Of a DNA stretch of 18,738 bases, positions 14,245-18,738 are shown in pieces. Position 1 is the first letter of the stretch. Every line of letters starts with the position of its first letter. Under the pieces are notes generated by a model that was not told where the DNA came from, did not search any database, and was given only the letters and a program-made list of their open reading frames with translations. Position numbers and translations under genes: made by a program. The stretch is from an uncultured Eubacteriales bacterium (GTDB lineage: Bacteria > Bacillota > Clostridia > Oscillospirales > Butyricicoccaceae), in contig CAJUIK010000034.1 of assembly GCA_910585875.1 (NCBI GenBank), positions 1 to 18,738 on the forward strand, written 5' to 3'.

Positions 14245-15003
14245 TCATTCCCTCCATTCCAGCAGCCGGCTTAAAACCTGGTCGTAATCCAGAGCTCCCT
14301 CCGCCTCGGGCGGACGCCGAATCACCAGCAGCGCGGCGCCGGCCTGTTCCGCCGCCAGCCGGCGGTCCTCAAAGCCTCCAGGGCCGCCGCCGTCCTTGGC
14401 CACCATCGTTTGAATGTGATATTGCTCCAGCAGCGCCCGGTTCAGCGCCAAGCCAAAGGGCCCCTGCATGGCGATGATATGCCCCCGGGCAAACCCCAGG
14501 GCCGCCGCCCGCTCCACCGCCTCCCCCACGGGCAGGATGCGGAGATAGACCCGGCTCTGATAATCCGTCACCTGGGTGAAAACCTCCAGCTCTTTGCTGC
14601 CCGTGGTCAGCAGGATATTGCCCGGCAGTACGCAGAGCTTTTGGGCGGCCTCCGCCGCGTCCCGGGCCCAAAGCGTTCCCGCCGGCAGCTCCGCGGCGGG
14701 CCGCAGCAGCCGCAGGCAGGGAACGGCTCGGGCCAAGCAGGCCCGGCGGATATTTTCTGTGGCCTCCCGAGCATACGGATGGGTGGCGTCCACCGCGCAG
14801 CAGAACCCCCCTTCCGCCAACAGGGCCTCGATTCCCGCCTGATCCAGCCGTCCCGCCCGGACAGTCAGACCGGGGCCAGGCGCCATCAGCTGGGCGCCGT
14901 ATTCCGTGGCTGTGCAGGCTGTGATCCGCCAGCCCTTCCCTTCCAGGTCCTGAGCCAAACGCCGGCCCTCAGTGGTTCCGGCAAAGAGCAGCAGCTGTTT
15001 CAT
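14245..15003 (-). CDS. cbiJ: Cobalt-precorrin-6A reductase
   Basis: A 252-residue CbiJ/CobK that reduces the corrin macrocycle of cobalt-precorrin-6A with a nicotinamide nucleotide. The N-terminal L-L-L-F-A-G-T-T-E-G-R-R-L-A (4-17) is the nucleotide-binding signature of the family. V-D-A-T-H-P-Y-A-R-E-A-T-E-N-I (71-85), T-T-G-S-K-E-L-E-V-F, R-I-L-P and M-Q-G-P-F-G-L-A-L-N-R further identify it, as does T-M-V-A-K-D-G-G-G-P-G-G-F near the C-terminus. Length is normal. ATG 15003 overlaps the cbiH stop as ATGA. Confidence 0.97.
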   Translation of the reverse strand: MKQLLLFAGTTEGRRLAQDLEGKGWRITACTATEYGAQLMAPGPGLTVRAGRLDQAGIEALLAEGGFCCAVDATHPYAREATENIRRACLARAVPCLRLLRPAAELPAGTLWARDAAEAAQKLCVLPGNILLTTGSKELEVFTQVTDYQSRVYLRILPVGEAVERAAALGFARGHIIAMQGPFGLALNRALLEQYHIQTMVAKDGGGPGGFEDRRLAAEQAGAALLVIRRPPEAEGALDYDQVLSRLLEWRE

Positions 15004-15737
15004 CGGCCTTTGTTCTCATAGCCCCGGGGCGTGACCATCCGGCCGCTCAGCGCCTGGGTCTGGCTGTTGCCGATAAAGACAGTGGTAAACATATCCGCTT
15101 CCTCCTCCGGCAGGCGGGCCAGGGTCGTCAGTTTGGTCCGCTGGCCTGGGCGGCCGATATTCCAAGCCAAACCGCAGACTGTTTCCGGGCTCTGGCTGCG
15201 CATCACGATATCGCAGGCCTTTTTCAAATAATCCGCCCGTTTTTTGCTGCGGGGGTTATAGAGGCACAGGACAAAATCCGCCTGGGCCGCCGCCGCCAGA
15301 CGCTTTTCAATCAAGGGCCAAGGAGTCAGCAGATCGCTGAGGGAAATCACCGCGAAATCATGGGCCAGAGGGGCGCCCAGCAAGGCCCCGCCGCTGAGCG
15401 CCGCCGTGACGCCGGCCACCGCTTCGATTTCCACCTCTGGAAATTGCTGCCCCAGCTCCAGCAGCAGGCTGGCCATGCCGTAGACGCCGGCGTCGCCGCT
15501 GCACACCATCGCCGTGGTTTTGCCGGCGGCGGCCTGTTCCAGAGCCATGCGGCACCGGTCTATTTCCCGGGTCATAGCCGTCGTGATCACCTCTTTGCCC
15601 TGACACAGCGGACGAATCAGATCGATATAGACGGTATAACCGCAGATCACCTGGCTCTCTTCAATGGCGGCGACGGCCTGAGGCGTCATGGTCTGCCCGT
15701 CCCCTGGACCCAACCCCACAGCATAGAGTTTTTTCAT
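15000..15737 (-). CDS. cbiH: Cobalt-precorrin-3 C17-methyltransferase
   Basis: A 245-residue class III SAM-dependent methyltransferase that methylates C17 and drives ring contraction of cobalt-precorrin-3. The opening L-Y-A-V-G-L-G-P-G-D-G-Q-T-M-T-P (4-19), I-C-G-Y-T-V-Y-I-D-L-I (31-41), V-C-S-G-D-A-G-V-Y-G-M-A and V-A-G-V-T-A-A-L-S-G-G-A-L-L-G-A-P-L follow the CbiH/CobJ pattern, which also includes L-Y-N-P-R-S-K-K-R further on. There is no C-terminal ferredoxin-like extension as in some CbiH60-type proteins. It has GGGGGAG upstream of ATG 15737 and ATGA overlaps at both ends, with cbiG before it and cbiJ after it. Confidence 0.97.
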   Translation of the reverse strand: MKKLYAVGLGPGDGQTMTPQAVAAIEESQVICGYTVYIDLIRPLCQGKEVITTAMTREIDRCRMALEQAAAGKTTAMVCSGDAGVYGMASLLLELGQQFPEVEIEAVAGVTAALSGGALLGAPLAHDFAVISLSDLLTPWPLIEKRLAAAAQADFVLCLYNPRSKKRADYLKKACDIVMRSQSPETVCGLAWNIGRPGQRTKLTTLARLPEEEADMFTTVFIGNSQTQALSGRMVTPRGYENKGR

Positions 15738-16759
15738 AGCGTCTCCCCCTCAAAATCCACAAAATAAGTCCGTCGGGCTGCGGCCACTGTCACGCCCTGC
15801 CGGGCCTGCTTCCCCAAAACCAATTGGCCTCCCTGGGCCAGAGCCGCCCGCTCGCAAACGTTGTCCACCCCTACGGTCTGCCGGACAAAATCCGACGAAG
15901 ACCGGCTTCCTTTCACTTGAGCCAGCTCCTCCGAGCTGTAAAACCGAGGCGTCAATCCCCGAGCGGCGCAAAAGGCCAGCAGGCCGGGCTCCCGGGCCTT
16001 GAGATCGATACTACAAACCCAAGCCGCCGACTGGGGCGCCAGACCCGCTTGATCAAAGGCCTCCAGAAAAGCGGCCTCGATCTGCTCTGCCGAAACCCCG
16101 CGGCGGCAACCGATTCCCACCGAAAGGCTGGGCGGCGCCAGAACCAACTCGGTCTGGCCTTCCTCTGCCTCCACAGCCCGGTCGGTGACGCGGAGGCAGC
16201 ATCGCTCTCCCTCCTCCGCCAAAGCCAGCCCTTGGGGCAGGGCTCCTCGGATGGGAAAATCGCTGTGCAGCGGCGCCCGCTCCCCTGCCAGCAGCCGGGC
16301 GGAGACGGTTTTAATGGCCCGGGGATTCACGATGGCCAAACCGCGCTTTTTGGCCCAGCTATCCACGGCGAAAAGGCCCCGCCCGTCGGTGGCGGTGGTG
16401 ACGACAGCCTGACCGCCGCATAGATCGGCGACTCGCCGGGCCAGGTCGTTGCCCCCGCCGATGTGGCCGGACAGCAGCGGGATTGCGTACCTGCCGTTTT
16501 CATCGCAGCACAGCACCGCCGGATCCGTCGTCTTGCTTCGGACCCACGGGGCAACGGCCCGGACGGCGATGCCCGCCGCCCCGATATAAATCAGGGCCTG
16601 GCTGTGGAGAAAATGGGCCTCGGTCCAATCGGCCAGAGAAAGCCCTTCCTTGCCGCCCCGAGTCAGGACGCAAAGATCCCCCTGCTCCTCCAGACCTTGG
16701 GCCAGCCGCCGCCCCAGCTCCATGCCCCGGCTGGTAAAGGCCGTCAGGCCGATTCTCAT
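15734..16759 (-). CDS. cbiG: Cobalt-precorrin-5A hydrolase
   Basis: A 341-residue CbiG that opens the delta-lactone of cobalt-precorrin-5A, releasing acetaldehyde; this step is specific to the anaerobic pathway. The N-terminal domain shows A-L-I-Y-I-G-A-A-G-I-A-V-R-A-V-A-P-W-V-R-S-K (55-76), and L-L-S-G-H-I-G-G-G-N-D-L-A (94-106), both family hallmarks. T-T-A-T-D from about 121 leads into the middle domain. The C-terminal CobE/CbiG domain begins near L-S-V-G-I-G-C-R-R-G-V (about 212-222) and ends with the N-V-C-E-R-A-A-L region. GGGGACGGAG precedes ATG 16759. It overlaps cbiF and cbiH by ATGA at each end. Confidence 0.97.
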   Translation of the reverse strand: MRIGLTAFTSRGMELGRRLAQGLEEQGDLCVLTRGGKEGLSLADWTEAHFLHSQALIYIGAAGIAVRAVAPWVRSKTTDPAVLCCDENGRYAIPLLSGHIGGGNDLARRVADLCGGQAVVTTATDGRGLFAVDSWAKKRGLAIVNPRAIKTVSARLLAGERAPLHSDFPIRGALPQGLALAEEGERCCLRVTDRAVEAEEGQTELVLAPPSLSVGIGCRRGVSAEQIEAAFLEAFDQAGLAPQSAAWVCSIDLKAREPGLLAFCAARGLTPRFYSSEELAQVKGSRSSSDFVRQTVGVDNVCERAALAQGGQLVLGKQARQGVTVAAARRTYFVDFEGETL

Positions 16760-17514
16760 TGCTCCGTCCCCTGGCGGAAACCGGTGGTAAAGGCCGGATC
16801 ATAGAGCTTGGAGCGGTCGTATCGCTTCCCCAAAAAATCCCCTACCAAAATCAGCGCGGTTTTGTCAATGCCGTTTTCCCTGGCCGTCTGGGCCAACTCC
16901 GCCACGGTACAGCGGCAGATTTTCTCATCGGGCCAGGTGGCTTTATAGACGATGGCCGCCGGGGAGTCGGGCCGATATCCCCCGGCCAACAGATCTTCCG
17001 TCAACCCTTCCAGCAGCCCGGCGCTGAGAAAGACGGCCATGGTGGCGCCGTGAGACGCCAGCGAACGGATATCCTGGCCCTCCGGCACAGGGGTGCGCCC
17101 CGCCGCACGAGCGATGATCACCGTTTGGCTGACGCCGGGTAGGGTGTATTCCGCCTGAAGCGAAGCGGCGGCGCCGCAAAAGCTGGAAACCCCGGGGACC
17201 ACTTCAAGGGGGATGCCTCTCCGATTTAGGGCGTCCATCTGCTCTCGGATCGCGCCGTAAATCGAAGGGTCTCCAGTGTGCAGCCGCACGGCGTTGAGCC
17301 CCTGAAAATGGGCGGCGGATAGCACGTCGATCACCTCTTCCAGCGTCATCTTGGCGCTGTTGTGAATCTGGCAGCCGCTTTTGGCGTAGCCGAGCAGCTG
17401 GGGGTTGACCAAGCTGCCCGCATAGACGATCACATCCGCCTGGCCCAGCAGCCGAGCGCCCCGCACAGTAATCAGGTCGGCGGCGCCGCTGCCCGCTCCT
17501 ACAATGTAAATCAT
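16756..17514 (-). CDS. cbiF: Cobalt-precorrin-4 C11-methyltransferase
   Basis: A 252-residue class III methyltransferase that transfers a methyl group to C11 of cobalt-precorrin-4. Signatures are M-I-Y-I-V-G-A-G-S-G-A-A-D-L-I-T-V-R-G (1-19), V-I-V-Y-A-G-S-L-V-N-P (28-38), R-L-H-T-G-D-P-S-I-Y-G-A (about 79-90), and V-V-P-G-V-S-S-F-C-G-A-A-A, with T-V-A-E-L-A towards the C-terminus. ATG 17514 has GGAGGGG upstream and overlaps the cbiL stop as ATGA. The frame is open 32 codons further upstream but that part is a shadow of the cbiL end. The protein ends in an ATGA overlap with cbiG. Confidence 0.97.
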   Translation of the reverse strand: MIYIVGAGSGAADLITVRGARLLGQADVIVYAGSLVNPQLLGYAKSGCQIHNSAKMTLEEVIDVLSAAHFQGLNAVRLHTGDPSIYGAIREQMDALNRRGIPLEVVPGVSSFCGAAASLQAEYTLPGVSQTVIIARAAGRTPVPEGQDIRSLASHGATMAVFLSAGLLEGLTEDLLAGGYRPDSPAAIVYKATWPDEKICRCTVAELAQTARENGIDKTALILVGDFLGKRYDRSKLYDPAFTTGFRQGTEQ

Positions 17515-18209
17515 CGTTCCCCTCCTCTGACCACGATGGTGGTGAAATAGCCTGCGCCGTCCTCCGCTTCGTCCAGGCTGCGGCAGATTTTCTGATCCGG
17601 CAGGCCGCAATTCTGCACCAGAGAGGCCCGCTCATACAGCCCCTGCTTCCGCAAGGCCCGGCGGACCTCCGGCAGGGCTTTGCCGGTTTTCATCAGCACC
17701 TTGCCTCCAGGCAGGGCCAAACTTTGGGCCAAGCCGGGGTGGCCGGCGGGGATGATATGCAGCGGCAGGCTCATTTCCGTCAGGCTCTGCTGGAGCAGGG
17801 CGCCTACGGCGCAGAAGCTGGGCACGCCGGGCACAATCTGAGCCTGGAATCCCTCTTCTTTAACGATTTCCAAGATATAGCTAAAAGTCGAGTAGATAGA
17901 GACGTCTCCCAAATTGAGCATAGCCACGTCCACACCCTGTTCTAGGTAAGCTATGATCTTTTGCGCCTGCTGCCGATGGCTCTGATCCAGGGCCTGCTTG
18001 TCCCTAGTCATCAGAAATTGCAAGGGCAGAATGGTCTTGCCCTCCAGATTGACTGCCTGCCGGGCGATATCCAACGCCAGCGTCTTTTCGCCCCGGGTTT
18101 CCGGCGCGGCGATCACCGGGCACCGCTCGATGGTCCGGAGGGCCTTGACTGTCAGCAGCTCCGGGTCTCCCGGCCCCACCCCTACGCCATAAAAAATTCC
18201 TTGTTCCAT
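17511..18209 (-). CDS. cbiL: Cobalt-precorrin-2 C20-methyltransferase
   Basis: A 232-residue class III methyltransferase that adds the C20 methyl group to cobalt-precorrin-2, the first ring-specific methylation of the pathway. It opens F-Y-G-V-G-V-G-P-G-D-P-E-L-L-T-V-K-A (6-23), with P-V-I-A-A-P typical of the CbiL/CobI branch. L-N-L-G-D-V-S-I-Y-S-T-F (about 98-109) and I-V-P-G-V-P-S-F-C-A-V-G-A confirm the branch. ATG 18209 follows AAAGGGAG by about 8 nt. It is the first intact gene of the minus-strand run; only a VOC pseudogene lies upstream inside the window. No B12 box was found in its leader. Confidence 0.97.
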   Translation of the reverse strand: MEQGIFYGVGVGPGDPELLTVKALRTIERCPVIAAPETRGEKTLALDIARQAVNLEGKTILPLQFLMTRDKQALDQSHRQQAQKIIAYLEQGVDVAMLNLGDVSIYSTFSYILEIVKEEGFQAQIVPGVPSFCAVGALLQQSLTEMSLPLHIIPAGHPGLAQSLALPGGKVLMKTGKALPEVRRALRKQGLYERASLVQNCGLPDQKICRSLDEAEDGAGYFTTIVVRGGER

Positions 18210-18328
18210 AAAAACAACTCCCTTTGGGAAAAACCTCCCCCTGCATAAAATCCAAGCACAGCGCGCATTTTTTCATAAAATCGCGGAATTTGCCCTTGCT
18301 TCACGGACTTGTAAACCGCAAATTTCCG
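18210..18328 (-). promoter_or_regulatory. Leader of the cobalamin operon with an inverted repeat
   Basis: On the minus strand CGGAAATTTGC and GCAAATTCCG (plus 18318-18328 and 18284-18293) form an inverted repeat with a 1-nt bulge and a 24-nt loop, followed by CGATTTTATG. An alternative pairing ACGGA with TCCGT would compete with it. A weak promoter candidate, TTTACA (18310-18315) with a 17-bp spacer and CAAATT (18287-18292), overlaps the repeat. The candidate promoter matches the -35 consensus well but the -10 poorly. I see no conserved cobalamin riboswitch core. Confidence 0.35.
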
Positions 18329-18699
18329 TATTGCACAGGGCTTCCCGCTTCAATCAATGGATTCTCTCAATCGCAAAGCCGGGGCTCTTGTCCCCCAGTC
18401 ATGCGCTATATATCGATTGACGTATTGGATTGACGAGTATATTTTTTCCAGTTTTCAAGAAACTCCTCTGCGTCCTGTTCTTCAAAATACAATTCGCACA
18501 ACTTGTTTCCCGGAACAATATCCTCGTCGTTCCCTCCTAACAATTCACTCCGATTTTTTTCATCTTGAGGAACAAAACCCTCCGTTAAAATCATATTGCC
18601 GTCATTGTCAATTTCCATATCCAGACCGAACAAGTTGCGATAAAGCTGTTTCGATTTCTCAATATTTTCAACAGCAATCAAAACGTTCTTTAATTTCAT
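18301..18699 (-). pseudogene. Frameshifted VOC (glyoxalase/bleomycin-resistance) family protein
   Basis: The first 90 or so codons read as a typical VOC-superfamily half: M-K-L-K-N-V-L-I-A-V-E-N-I-E-K-S-K-Q-L-Y and onward through F-G-L-D-M-E-I-D to the metal-ligand-like E-L-Y-F-E-E. The frame then shifts and stops at 18406. In the next frame the family C-terminal motif H-D-W-G is present, and after one more shift Q-E-P-R-L-C-D, a TGA (18367-18369), then N-P-L-I-E-A-G, as in the usual H-x-W-G-Q ... D-x-x-x-L-I-E-x-G ending. The first shift is corrected by one extra A in an A6 run (18442-18447) and the second by one fewer G in a G5 run (18392-18396). Read through, it would be about 132 residues, normal for the family. 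It is visibly more AT-rich than the cobalamin genes, suggesting a separate origin. GGGGG precedes the ATG at 18699. Confidence 0.75.
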
Positions 18700-18738
18700 T
18701 GTCGGCCCCCTTTAAAAATCGGAATTGATATACTGGAA

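Noticed and set aside
18004..18276. A 90-codon minus-strand frame starting M-K-K-C-A-L-C in the cbiL leader.
   Set aside because: It lacks a ribosome site, and most of its length is an out-of-frame reading of cbiL.
18210..18400. Possible degenerate cobalamin riboswitch (segments such as GCGGGAAGCCC and TTTGCGATTGAG on the minus strand).
   Set aside because: The conserved B12 box and the paired core are not present in order, and the same bases also read as the end of the VOC pseudogene. A covariance-model search would decide.
1..18738. CRISPR arrays, tRNA or rRNA genes, insertion sequences, phage genes or defence systems.
   Set aside because: None seen: no regularly spaced repeats, no transposase or integrase motifs, no RNA gene signatures on either strand.

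Overview
The window looks like part of a chromosome from an anaerobic, fairly GC-rich Bacillota, most likely class Clostridia. The reasons are the strong AGGAGG-type ribosome binding sites, a feoA-feoA-feoB operon followed by a tiny Cys-rich FeoB-associated membrane protein, a fused CbiE-CbiT protein, and a complete-looking set of anaerobic (cobalt-early) corrin ring enzymes. No species can be named from sequence alone.

Layout. Positions 1-3136 hold a plus-strand ferrous iron uptake operon: a sigma-A-like promoter, two palindromic operators, feoA1, feoA2, a third copy of the operator, feoB, and a 52-residue Cys-rich membrane peptide. A 40-bp perfect palindrome flanked by A and T tracts (3144-3183) sits between this operon and the convergent minus-strand operon and can terminate both. 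Positions 18209 down to 3197 hold 17 tightly packed minus-strand genes for cobalamin synthesis, in transcription order: cbiL, cbiF, cbiG, cbiH, cbiJ, cbiET, cbiA, cobT, cobU, cobS, a short cobU-like gene, cobC, cbiB, cobD, cbiP, cbiC, and an unrecognised 251-residue gene. Seven junctions are ATGA stop/start overlaps and three more overlap by 10-17 nt, so this reads as one translationally coupled operon. At the right end (18301-18699) is an AT-rich, frameshifted VOC/glyoxalase-family pseudogene.

How the genes work together. CbiL, F, G, H, J, ET and C carry out ring methylation, contraction, reduction and rearrangement from cobalt-precorrin-2 to cobyrinic acid. CbiA and CbiP amidate it to cobyric acid. 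CobD supplies aminopropanol phosphate, which CbiB attaches. CobU activates the product, CobT makes alpha-ribazole phosphate, CobS joins the halves and CobC removes the phosphate. Absent from the window are cbiD (C1 methylation), a cobaltochelatase (cbiK/cbiX), the corrinoid adenosyltransferase, cobalt transport and the uroporphyrinogen-to-precorrin-2 steps, so these must be elsewhere or replaced. I could not find a B12 box upstream of cbiL.

Most of the window is recognisable metabolism. The points most worth a second look are the repeated TTAGC-N4-GCTAA operators of the feo operon, the pair of divergent CobU-type proteins, the uncharacterised Cys-containing protein closing the cobalamin operon, the missing cbiD and riboswitch, and the VOC pseudogene whose two frameshifts both lie at homopolymer runs.
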